Program-made: the position numbers and the translations under genes
Notes under the pieces: model-generated
What the model was told of the DNA's origin: nothing
Databases searched by the model: none
Seen by the model: only the letters and a program-made list of their open reading frames with translations
From: JBBQXY01 sp051004815
GTDB lineage: Bacteria > Chloroflexota > Ktedonobacteria > Ktedonobacterales > Ktedonobacteraceae
Assembly (NCBI GenBank): GCA_051004815.1
Contig: JBPCJY010000020.1
Span: 1-13,574, forward strand
Direction: 5' to 3'
Length of the DNA stretch: 13,574 nucleotides
Part shown: positions 1 through 5,684 of the stretch, piece after piece
Position numbering within the stretch: the stretch's first letter is position 1
Layout: each line of letters begins with the position of its first letter

Positions 1-227
1 CCCCCAGAGAGGGTAGCAAGGGATCGCCCCCTATAGACATTAAGTTAAGCGGATGTAGCGCGTTTTCCAGGGCGACCGCAGGGGATCGCCCCTACTATAC
101 ACGGGCTTGATAAGCCGATTCACTCGTGTATAGTAGGGGCGATCCCTTGCGGTCGCCCTGGAAAACGCGCTACATCCGCTTAACTTAATGTCTATAGGGG
201 GCGATCCCTTGCTACCCTCTCTGGGGG
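1..227. repeat. Giant near-perfect inverted repeat, 103-bp arms, with nested REP-like units
   Basis: Arms 1-103 and 125-227 are reverse complements with one difference (G81 against T147, a G:U pair in RNA). They flank a 21-nt loop (104-124) that holds its own small hairpin, GGCTT-GAT-AAGCC. Each arm carries two copies of GGGGCGATCCCTTGC: at 136-150 and 198-212 in the right arm, and mirrored at 78-92 and 16-30 in the left, so four REP-like units are nested in one palindrome. The left arm starts at the window edge, so the repeat may extend further. It begins 22 nt after the stop of the minus-strand TPR gene, so a transcript of that gene would end in a very long RNA stem that could act as terminator, stabiliser or RNase III substrate. 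A MITE-like element is the alternative. The structure is certain; the role is inferred. Confidence 0.95.
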
Positions 228-249
228 AGAGAGAATCAGCCCTGGCAAT

Positions 250-1665
250 CTACTCAATCGCCACGCTGAGAGCCGTCGCCTGCTCCCTGGCAGCCGTCGC
301 CTCTTCCGGTCGGCCCATCTCCTCGTAGGTCTGGGCCAAAGTCTCATAGGCAAGCACCAGCGAGGGGTCTAACGCGATAGCCTGTTGCGCAGCATCAAGT
401 GCCTCGTCATAGCGTTTTGCCTCGCGATAGGTATCCGCCAGATCGTTATAATAGTCGGCATTGATGGGATCGCTGTCGATAGCGTTCTGGTAGTTCTCAA
501 TGGCCTGTTCCAGGTGGCCCTGCGCATCATATGCCGTCGCCAGTTGGTAGTACGCCTCTGGATCATCCTCGAACTCTTCCAACAATTTTCGGCACGTCTC
601 GATAGCCTCGTCATAGCGTTCCAGCGAATTATAGGTATCAGCCAGCCCAGCATAGGCAGCGGCGAGATCATCAGATTGCAAATCTTCACCCTGCTGTACC
701 AGTTCCTGGTAGATTACCAGAGCCTCATCATAACGTTCGGCCTCCAGATATGTCTCCGCAAGGCTAAAGCGCGTCGTGCTGCGCGTTGGGTCAAGCTCTA
801 AAGCACGTTTATATGCACTGATGGCATCGGTACTATTGTTTTGCAACCCACGCCATGTACCCAAGTGTTCCCAAGCCTCCGCGTCATCCGGGGCAATTTC
901 TACAATATGCGCATAGATATCAGCAGCCTGATCGCGCTCACCCATCTGCTCGTAGACAGACGCCAGCATATCATAGGCAGTACGCCCACCTGAATCAAGC
1001 GAGAGCATCTGATTCGCCACCGAAAGAGCCTCATCATAACGGCGCATATCGAGATACAAGCTGACCAGTTCAGCATAACGCGAAGTGTTGCGCGGCTCTT
1101 CGTCTATGTGACGCTCCTGGTCCATCAGACGGCGCAACTGGTCATTGATACGCTCGCGCACATCACGCAAATTATCAGTGGCATTGGCATTATCAAGATT
1201 CAAAATGAGAGCCTGGCGATAGGCTTGTACGGCATCCTGATAGAGGTTCTGCGTGCGGTAAGCATCACCGACACTGAGGTAAAGTTCATCATTCTCAGGA
1301 GCAAGGTCTAATGCCTCCTGGAATGTCTCTAGCGAGTCCTCTTGCATCCCTAATTCACCATAGAGATTGCCGAGATTGATATAGGCATCGATTAACTCAG
1401 GGTCGAGATCAATGGCGCGACGATATCCGGCAATTGCCAGCTCCGACTCGCCCAGATATTGCTGTGCCAGCGCGAGATTATAGCGCACGCGTCCATCGTT
1501 CGGGTTTGCCAGTACCGCCTGCTCGAATGCCTCCGCGGCACTCTCATAATCGCCCTGGAGCGCGGCAGCATTCCCCTTGTCCGTCCATTCTTGCTCCGCG
1601 AAGTTGCCAGATTGTTGCGCAGTTCCATTACTATTGCCAATCATTGGCAGTTGCATTTCATCCAT
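250..1665 (-). CDS. TPR-repeat protein (12 tetratricopeptide repeats)
   Basis: A 471-aa protein built almost wholly of 34-residue TPR units, so probably a cytoplasmic scaffold for protein-protein contacts; the partner cannot be read from the sequence. Four repeats run from W27 to about 162. A charged 34-residue segment (163-196) looks like a degenerate repeat still in phase. Eight more units start near 197, 231, 265, 299, 337 (after a 4-residue insertion), 371, 405 and 439. The element RYDEA recurs at the same place in four of the later repeats, which suggests recent internal duplication. There is no signal peptide or membrane segment. The start ATG has only TAGG at close spacing; a stronger AGGAG lies about 15 nt upstream, so M1 or M4 is possible. 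Single gene, followed by the giant inverted repeat. Confidence 0.9.
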   Translation of the reverse strand: MDEMQLPMIGNSNGTAQQSGNFAEQEWTDKGNAAALQGDYESAAEAFEQAVLANPNDGRVRYNLALAQQYLGESELAIAGYRRAIDLDPELIDAYINLGNLYGELGMQEDSLETFQEALDLAPENDELYLSVGDAYRTQNLYQDAVQAYRQALILNLDNANATDNLRDVRERINDQLRRLMDQERHIDEEPRNTSRYAELVSLYLDMRRYDEALSVANQMLSLDSGGRTAYDMLASVYEQMGERDQAADIYAHIVEIAPDDAEAWEHLGTWRGLQNNSTDAISAYKRALELDPTRSTTRFSLAETYLEAERYDEALVIYQELVQQGEDLQSDDLAAAYAGLADTYNSLERYDEAIETCRKLLEEFEDDPEAYYQLATAYDAQGHLEQAIENYQNAIDSDPINADYYNDLADTYREAKRYDEALDAAQQAIALDPSLVLAYETLAQTYEEMGRPEEATAAREQATALSVAIE

Positions 1666-1846
1666 AATGTAGCCTATTTTCTCCTCTATGCAGTTTGGTG
1701 CATGTCCAAATACGTTCAGCTACGCCCGATTACTCTATTGTAAGCCCTACTGGAGATTGCTTCCGGCTGCACCAGCACGCCAAAGGAGGCTCCTCGAACG
1801 CGTGAACAAACACTTTTTCATAAAAATAATAGCGTGTATCTTCGCT

Positions 1847-1855
1847 AGTATAGCA
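1847..1855 (-). promoter_or_regulatory. Possible extended -10 promoter of the TPR gene
   Basis: On the minus strand the sequence reads TGCTATACT, which fits an extended -10 (TGn plus TATACT). No convincing -35 lies 17 nt upstream, as expected for extended -10 promoters. Transcription would start near 1840, leaving a leader of about 175 nt before the TPR start. The 249 bases between the TPR and GntR genes hold no convincing ORF and no clear GntR terminator. Confidence 0.35.
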
Positions 1856-1914
1856 CGCCCAACGCTCTTCTACTAGTAGCAGCTTTTTCGCTTGACCTTT
1901 TGGTTAGTAGCACT

Positions 1915-2655
1915 TTAGCGGCCAATACGCAAAGTAATATGCACATCATAACGGCTCCTTGGATAGTATGCCTCGGTATAGGCCAGCGGCGCACCAGTCA
2001 GATCAAACGTGGTGCAAGTGAGGCGTAATCCAGCTTCGCCGGGTGAAATACGCAATAACTCTGCTTCACGCACGGTAGCACTGTCCGCGCTGAAATGCTG
2101 CTCAGCAATATAGGGGCTGAGTCCTTCCGCGTTCATTAAGCTATAGAGTGAACCACTCGCTACCTCTTTTACGCGCTGATAAATGCCAGTCGCCCGTGGA
2201 TAGGGCAAGTAATCAACTTCATAGGCGATAGGCGTATCGTCCGCCGTACGCAGTCGCTCTAAGCGGAGCAGCTGTTCTGTATCAAGCAAGCCTAATTGAT
2301 TGCGCACAGACTCGGAACCACGCACCAGTTCACTCACCAGGAGCAAACCACCGGGACGTTGTCCTCGACGCTGAATCTCTTCCGTAAAACTCGTAAGCTC
2401 GCTTAATGTCTTCTGAATGCGTGGCTCACAGACAAACGTACCTTTGCCGTGTTGGCGATAGAGCAGACCTTCATGCACAAGTTCTGACAGAGCCTGTCGC
2501 ACAGTAGCGCGGCTGACATGATAATTGGACACCAGCTCTGGCTCCGACGGAATGGCAGTATGTGGCGCAAGATGGCCCGCACGAATCTGCTGCTTCAGCA
2601 CTTCTTTCAGCTGATAATACAGTGGTAATGGATTTGAACGTTCTAACGTAGGCAT
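1915..2655 (-). CDS. GntR/HutC-family transcriptional regulator with UTRA ligand-binding domain
   Basis: A 246-aa one-component regulator. Residues 8-78 form the GntR winged helix, with IPSEPEL at 36-42, the recognition helix around SRATVRQALSEL (48-59) and the wing at GKGTFV (70-75). Residues from about 90 to the end match the UTRA effector-binding fold typical of the HutC subfamily, which usually binds sugars, amino acids or related small metabolites; the effector is not predictable here. I chose ATG at 2655 because AAGGGG lies about 8 nt upstream; a GTG two codons earlier sits too close to that site. No transporter or catabolic operon adjoins it, so its regulon is unclear. A promoter and a short palindrome precede it, suggesting autoregulation. 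Confidence 0.93.
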   Translation of the reverse strand: MPTLERSNPLPLYYQLKEVLKQQIRAGHLAPHTAIPSEPELVSNYHVSRATVRQALSELVHEGLLYRQHGKGTFVCEPRIQKTLSELTSFTEEIQRRGQRPGGLLLVSELVRGSESVRNQLGLLDTEQLLRLERLRTADDTPIAYEVDYLPYPRATGIYQRVKEVASGSLYSLMNAEGLSPYIAEQHFSADSATVREAELLRISPGEAGLRLTCTTFDLTGAPLAYTEAYYPRSRYDVHITLRIGR

Positions 2656-2670
2656 ATACACTTCCCCTTA

Positions 2671-2680
2671 TGTCCAGACA
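2671..2680. promoter_or_regulatory. Probable GntR-type operator TGTCCAGACA
   Basis: TGTC-CA-GACA has perfect 4-bp arms and resembles the GTCTAGAC-like core bound by HutC-subfamily GntR regulators (family knowledge). It lies about 15 nt upstream of the regulator start and about 28 nt downstream of the predicted transcription start, where a bound repressor could act as a roadblock. Only one copy was found near this gene. Confidence 0.45.
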
Positions 2681-2714
2681 ACAGTAAGAAATAATCATCA
2701 AATATCTTGGCAAG

Positions 2715-2743
2715 AATATAACACAATTGAGCAGCAGAGTCGA
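2715..2743 (-). promoter_or_regulatory. Sigma-70-like promoter of the GntR gene
   Basis: The minus strand reads TCGACT, 17 nt, TATATT (4/6 and 5/6 matches to consensus with ideal spacing). Transcription would start near 2708, giving a leader of about 53 nt that contains the TGTCCAGACA palindrome. It sits just beyond the hairpin that closes the thioredoxin gene, so the two genes appear transcriptionally separate. Confidence 0.5.
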
Positions 2744-2751
2744 GAGGAAAA

Positions 2752-2828
2752 TTTGTGGGTACGCTCCATAACAAAGCACTCGGCCTTCAGCGAAGGCCGA
2801 GTGCTTTGTTATGGAGCGTACCCACAAA
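2752..2828 (-). terminator. Perfect 37-bp hairpin, terminator of the thioredoxin gene
   Basis: Arms 2752-2788 and 2792-2828 are perfect reverse complements around a 3-nt loop. The stem begins 10 nt after the thioredoxin stop codon. Read on the minus strand it is followed by TTTTCCTCT, a modest U-tract. It is far longer than an ordinary intrinsic terminator and separates the thioredoxin transcript from the GntR promoter. The structure is certain, the terminator role likely. Confidence 0.85.
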
Positions 2829-2838
2829 CGTCTTCTTA

Positions 2839-3177
2839 TTATTGAGTAGCGATGACGCGGTCGATTTCTTTCTTCAACCGAATGCGATCCGCACCAATGA
2901 CACGCCCAACTTCAGCACCACTTTTAAAGATGATAAAGGTGGGAATACCCTGAATGCCCAGACGACCCGGGACACGAGGATTGGCGTCTGTATCAACTTT
3001 GGCGAAGAGCAATTTTCCCTTGTATTCATCGCTCAACGTCTCATAATAAGGGGCGATGGATTTACAGGGGCCACACCATTCAGCCCAAAAATCAACTACG
3101 ATAGGTGCATCAGATTTGAGCACTTTCGTCTCGAAATCCTGATCGCCCACATACATGAGGTTTTCATGTGTTCCCAT
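2839..3177 (-). CDS. trxA: Thioredoxin
   Basis: A 112-aa cytoplasmic disulfide reductase of normal thioredoxin length. The redox-active motif WCGPC is at 34-38, preceded by VVDFWA; the conserved cis-proline is P79 in GIPTF, and the PTFIIFKSGAEVGRVIGA strand-turn region follows. It reduces target disulfides with electrons from thioredoxin reductase, whose gene is not in the window. There is no signal peptide. The ATG has only a weak ribosome site (GAGTGG about 9 nt upstream) and no better in-frame start. It appears monocistronic: the BI-1 operon hairpin lies upstream and its own 37-bp hairpin downstream. Confidence 0.96.
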   Translation of the reverse strand: MGTHENLMYVGDQDFETKVLKSDAPIVVDFWAEWCGPCKSIAPYYETLSDEYKGKLLFAKVDTDANPRVPGRLGIQGIPTFIIFKSGAEVGRVIGADRIRLKKEIDRVIATQ

Positions 3178-3244
3178 ATGTAACTACCACTCTCTTTCTT
3201 CTATGCCAGAATGCATTTCCGACCGTTCATAATTGTAGCAGCGC

Positions 3245-3274
3245 GCTATATTTGTTGCTTACTCATGAGAACAA
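3245..3274 (-). promoter_or_regulatory. Weak candidate promoter of trxA
   Basis: The minus strand reads TTGTTC, 18 nt, TATAGC, which would give a leader of about 60 nt. A second candidate is the perfect TATAAT at 3317-3322 within an AT-rich stretch, without a good -35. The sequence does not decide between them. Confidence 0.28.
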
Positions 3275-3371
3275 AACTGTGTTTACACTTATTCCGTTCA
3301 TCCTCACTCATTATTAATTATACGAGCAAATCAGCCTAAAAGAAAATAGTACCCTGTATGACTTTGTGCTC

Positions 3372-3424
3372 ATACCACAGAGCGGCGGCATGAAACACCG
3401 TCCCATGCCACCGCTCTGTGGTAT
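3372..3424 (-). terminator. 21-bp hairpin closing the zinc-ribbon/BI-1 operon
   Basis: Arms 3372-3392 and 3404-3424 pair with one mismatch (C3386 against A3410) around an 11-nt loop. The stem begins 11 nt after the BI-1 stop codon. On the minus strand no U-tract follows, so it is either a U-independent terminator or a 3' end stabilised against exonucleases. Confidence 0.7.
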
Positions 3425-3435
3425 TGTATTTGTAT

Positions 3436-4194
3436 TTAGCGGCGACGATTGCCGCCCTGCAAAATGGAGAGCAATTCGAGTATATACAGGAACAGGTTCA
3501 GCACCGTGATAAACAGCGAGACCGTCAAGCCAATCGCATTCGGCATAGTATCAGCCATGGTGCGAGCACGCTGGATATAGAACAGCACATAGCCAGAGAA
3601 GATAGCTATTCCTACCACTGAGATAACCAGCTCAAAGACCGTACTGTGGAATATCCCGCCGAAGAACAACCCCGCCACGCTAGCAATAAGAAGCAGGATC
3701 ACCCCAAAGAACAAGTAGTCACCGAGGCGCGTAAAGTTGCGTTTCGTCGTCCAGGCATAGGCCGCCAGTGCGAACGAAGTGACAGCCGTGATCAAAAAGG
3801 CCTCGCCCAGGATATTGCTCTCGGCTGCCATGTAGTACCCAATGATCGGCGAGATCGCCATACCCTCCAGGAAAGTGAAAAGGTAGAGTAGGAACAGGTT
3901 CAACCCAGGCTTCTGAATAGCGAAATTCAGGGCAATGAGCACCACCAGCCCACCAATGGCAACGATCCAAAAGGAAACCACCGTCTGAAGCACAAAAAAA
4001 CCTACAAAGGTGCCAATACAAGCAAAAAGAAAAGAAAACGCCAGCAAGCCCATCACCTTACTAATAAGGCCACTGCTCGACTGCGCTCCTTCATATCCAT
4101 AGGGGAGCGTCTGGTACTGATATCGAGACGAACCAAACATCCCATTATTTCGTGTATTTCGTGCGAATGGTCCGTTACTTCTTGGATTAAACAT
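3436..4194 (-). CDS. Bax inhibitor-1 (TMBIM/YccA-YetJ) family membrane protein
   Basis: A 252-aa polytopic membrane protein. A polar, Asn/Gly/Tyr-rich cytoplasmic tail of about 40 residues is followed by roughly seven hydrophobic segments (near 44-66, 70-92, 98-120, 128-147, 158-180, 186-207 and 221-246). FTFLEGMAISPIIGYY (106-121) and SLFITVLNLFLYILELL (226-242) mark the family. Bacterial members include a calcium-leak channel (YetJ) and FtsH-modulating proteins (YccA). By motif comparison, the two aspartates that form the pH-sensing pair in YetJ seem to be replaced by Y206 and T230, so channel gating may differ. The ATG follows GGTGAGG at short spacing. It is the last gene of an operon with two zinc-binding proteins, starting 30 nt after the preceding stop. 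Confidence 0.92.
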   Translation of the reverse strand: MFNPRSNGPFARNTRNNGMFGSSRYQYQTLPYGYEGAQSSSGLISKVMGLLAFSFLFACIGTFVGFFVLQTVVSFWIVAIGGLVVLIALNFAIQKPGLNLFLLYLFTFLEGMAISPIIGYYMAAESNILGEAFLITAVTSFALAAYAWTTKRNFTRLGDYLFFGVILLLIASVAGLFFGGIFHSTVFELVISVVGIAIFSGYVLFYIQRARTMADTMPNAIGLTVSLFITVLNLFLYILELLSILQGGNRRR

Positions 4195-4224
4195 AGAACC
4201 TCACCAAAAAGAGACTCTCTTTCC

Positions 4225-4437
4225 TCACTTCTTGCTACGCTTTCCCTTTGGCGGCTCATTTTGTGGTAGCTCTAGCACCTTTTGCACAACCAGAGGAGGA
4301 TCAACAATATTGGTAATATCACAGCGAGGATGATTACTTTCTGCATGCCAGTAAAACGAACTTCCCGCCGGTTTCGCCATCAAGCCCCCGCACCGTGGAC
4401 ATTGACGAGGAATGGGCTCCCTTTGAATCTCTATCAT
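4225..4437 (-). CDS. Small zinc-ribbon-like protein (70 aa)
   Basis: A 70-aa soluble protein of unknown function. CPRCGG puts Cys13 and Cys16 in a zinc knuckle; H31, H36 and C39 (HAESNHPRC) could complete the metal site. The C-terminus is strongly basic (GKRSKK), which would suit contact with nucleic acid or acidic membrane lipids. The start is well supported: GAGGAGAG lies 6-7 nt before the ATG. It is the middle gene of the operon, 49 nt after the proline-rich zinc-ribbon gene and 30 nt before the BI-1 gene. It could be a zinc-dependent adaptor for the membrane protein, but that is inference from position only. Confidence 0.8.
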   Translation of the reverse strand: MIEIQREPIPRQCPRCGGLMAKPAGSSFYWHAESNHPRCDITNIVDPPLVVQKVLELPQNEPPKGKRSKK

Positions 4438-4452
4438 GCTGCACTCTCCTCT

Positions 4453-4466
4453 GTTATGAACATAAC
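4453..4466. repeat. Short palindrome GTTATGAACATAAC in the operon gap
   Basis: GTTATG-AA-CATAAC has perfect 6-bp arms with a 2-nt spacer and lies 16 nt upstream of the 70-aa protein start. The spacer is too short for a good RNA hairpin, so a protein-binding site is the likelier role. I found no promoter beside it. Confidence 0.3.
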
Positions 4467-4486
4467 CACATCACAAGATAAGAAGA

Positions 4487-5143
4487 TTAAAGAACACTCC
4501 ATACACCGCAAATTTCACAGAAAGCAACGCCCACTTCGCCGAATGTCTTGCTCCGCGTGCTCCAGCGATCATAGACAATCGCAATCGCGCCACAGTTCCA
4601 ACAGCGTGCCCGGCCCCCAGCCTTACTCTCAGCTTCAAGTTTATGCAGCAGTGTGCTGCGAGCTTCATCTGAGCCAGTATACCCAGGGTTATAGGCCAGG
4701 TGCAGCAAATTTCCCAAGGGCAACGAGATTTCATGCGTTGGGGGCTGCAAAGGTGCCACCGGAGCGGCTGGCGGCGGCACAACTGGTGGTTGCACTGGCG
4801 GTGGTGGCTGTGGCGCACGCCGGAAAAGCTCGCCACGGGCGGTACGACGGCCACTCTCGATAGGTGGCGTATGTTGTTGATTCTGATCAGCACCATTGGA
4901 CGCCCCTATGGGTGCTATGGGCGGCACAACCGGAGCCACAGGAGGCGGAGTTGTAGGAGTCGCAGGAGTTACAGCTTGCTCTGGAGTAGGCGTACCTGTA
5001 CCTGCATTATCCCCTTCCACTGGTCCAGTCGGCGCTTGCGCGGAGGCAAGTGCTTCTACAGCATTCTCTGTCTGTTCCGCATTATGATTATTGTTCTCAG
5101 GTTGATCGGGTGGATTGGCGCGTTTGCGCCGTGTTATTGGCAT
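4487..5143 (-). CDS. Proline-rich protein with C-terminal CxxC...CxxC zinc ribbon
   Basis: A 218-aa protein of unknown function. A basic N-terminus (TRRKR, 4-8) leads into a long disordered Pro/Ala/Thr/Gln-rich region (about 10-137) with poly-Pro stretches. A compact domain (about 138-218) carries CWNCG (Cys181, Cys184) and CEICG (Cys209, Cys212), a four-cysteine zinc ribbon ending WSVL. There is no membrane segment. I chose ATG at 5143, with AAGGGAG about 10 nt upstream: a longer reading frame exists to an ATG at 5194, but that codon lies inside the TATAAT of the promoter and so cannot be translated from this transcript. It is the first gene of the operon with the 70-aa zinc protein and BI-1. 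Confidence 0.75.
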   Translation of the reverse strand: MPITRRKRANPPDQPENNNHNAEQTENAVEALASAQAPTGPVEGDNAGTGTPTPEQAVTPATPTTPPPVAPVVPPIAPIGASNGADQNQQHTPPIESGRRTARGELFRRAPQPPPPVQPPVVPPPAAPVAPLQPPTHEISLPLGNLLHLAYNPGYTGSDEARSTLLHKLEAESKAGGRARCWNCGAIAIVYDRWSTRSKTFGEVGVAFCEICGVWSVL

Positions 5144-5192
5144 AGGAGCCTGCTCCCTTGGAAGTAGTGTGCGTACTGCGTTCGCAAGGCGC

Positions 5193-5221
5193 ATTATATC
5201 ACAGTAACGGGAAAAAGTCTA
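5193..5221 (-). promoter_or_regulatory. Promoter of the zinc-ribbon/BI-1 operon
   Basis: The minus strand reads TAGACT, 17 nt, TATAAT: a perfect -10, a 4/6 match at -35 and ideal spacing. Transcription would start near 5186, about 43 nt before the chosen start codon at 5143. It lies between the ferredoxin stop and the operon, where no ferredoxin terminator hairpin is visible, so some read-through from the ferredoxin gene is possible. Confidence 0.65.
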
Positions 5222-5257
5222 AGCTTAACTGCAAGATGCTCGCCTTATTTCGCGCCT

Positions 5258-5515
5258 TTATTTAAAGAAGTCCGCATTGATCTTAATGTAGTCCTTCCAC
5301 TCATTGGGAGTGGCCGATTCTTCAAAAATAGCCGTTACAGGACAGGCAGGTTCACAAGCACCACAGTCAATACACTCATCTGGATTGATATAAAGCTGTT
5401 CAGCCGCGTCAAACCCTTCCTCGCCCTGGGAAGGATGAATGCAATCCACGGGACAGACATCCACGCAAGATGCATCTTTTACACCAATACACGGCTGAGT
5501 AATTACATATGTCAT
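5258..5515 (-). CDS. Seven-iron ferredoxin ([3Fe-4S][4Fe-4S])
   Basis: An 85-aa electron carrier resembling Thermus-type 7Fe ferredoxins. The first half has C9-x7-C17-x3-C21-P, with valine where a CxxC cysteine would be, so this site should hold a [3Fe-4S] cluster (C9, C17, C58). C21, C48, C51 and C54 (CIDCGACEPACP) should bind the [4Fe-4S] cluster; C25 is probably free. The C-terminal tail EWKDYIKIN is also typical of this type. It would carry low-potential electrons in the cytoplasm; its partner oxidoreductases are not in the window. AGGAGG lies 12 nt before the ATG, a somewhat long spacing. It has its own strong promoter. Confidence 0.95.
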   Translation of the reverse strand: MTYVITQPCIGVKDASCVDVCPVDCIHPSQGEEGFDAAEQLYINPDECIDCGACEPACPVTAIFEESATPNEWKDYIKINADFFK

Positions 5516-5533
5516 AGTTGAAAATATCCTCCT

Positions 5534-5629
5534 CTAGCACACCACTTCGCGTTCGTGGCGGCAAAGTTTTTTTCGGCCACGTTCAGTATAGAGGGTTGAG
5601 CAATCAATGTCAATTCCTTGCAGCATCAT
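5534..5629 (-). CDS. Possible 31-aa leader ORF between hydantoinase and ferredoxin
   Basis: Starts with MMLQGIDIDC, contains a basic stretch (RGRKK) and ends in Cys immediately before the ferredoxin ribosome site (stop TAG directly followed by AGGAGG). AGGAGG also lies 12 nt before its first ATG. Against it: the ferredoxin promoter lies inside the ORF, so it could be translated only from read-through of the hydantoinase transcript, and 31 codons can arise by chance. No function recognised. Confidence 0.2.
   Translation of the reverse strand: MMLQGIDIDCSTLYTERGRKKLCRHEREVVC
5554..5581. promoter_or_regulatory. Inverted repeat CGTGGC-N16-GCCACG over the ferredoxin transcription start
   Basis: Six-bp perfect arms at 5554-5559 and 5576-5581 surround the predicted start of transcription (about 5578). 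Part of one arm lies upstream of +1, so a DNA operator is more likely than an RNA hairpin. It may explain regulation of the strong promoter, but short arms like these can occur by chance. Confidence 0.3.
5585..5613 (-). promoter_or_regulatory. Near-consensus sigma-70 promoter of the ferredoxin gene
   Basis: The minus strand reads TTGACA, 17 nt, TATACT: perfect -35, 5/6 at -10, ideal spacing. It is the best promoter in the window. Transcription would start near 5578 and leave a 5' leader of about 63 nt. Confidence 0.75.
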
Positions 5630-5684
5630 CTTCAAAACCTTCCTCCTACAGCCAACCCAGGAGCCAGTCAAAGTCTGACCATAC

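Noticed and set aside
1..227. The repeated GGGGCGATCCCTTGC units as a CRISPR array
   Set aside because: Four units are in mirrored orientation within one palindrome with no regular spacers and no cas genes; this is a REP/MITE-like structure.
2755..3183. A 142-codon plus-strand ORF and a 118-codon minus ORF at 2471-2827
   Set aside because: The first is antisense to thioredoxin and both run through the 37-bp hairpin; neither has a credible start.
4282..4863. A 193-codon plus-strand ORF and a 155-codon one at 4700-5167
   Set aside because: Both are antisense to the two zinc-ribbon genes, lack ribosome sites, and have the Trp/Arg- or Ser/His-rich composition of a shadow frame.
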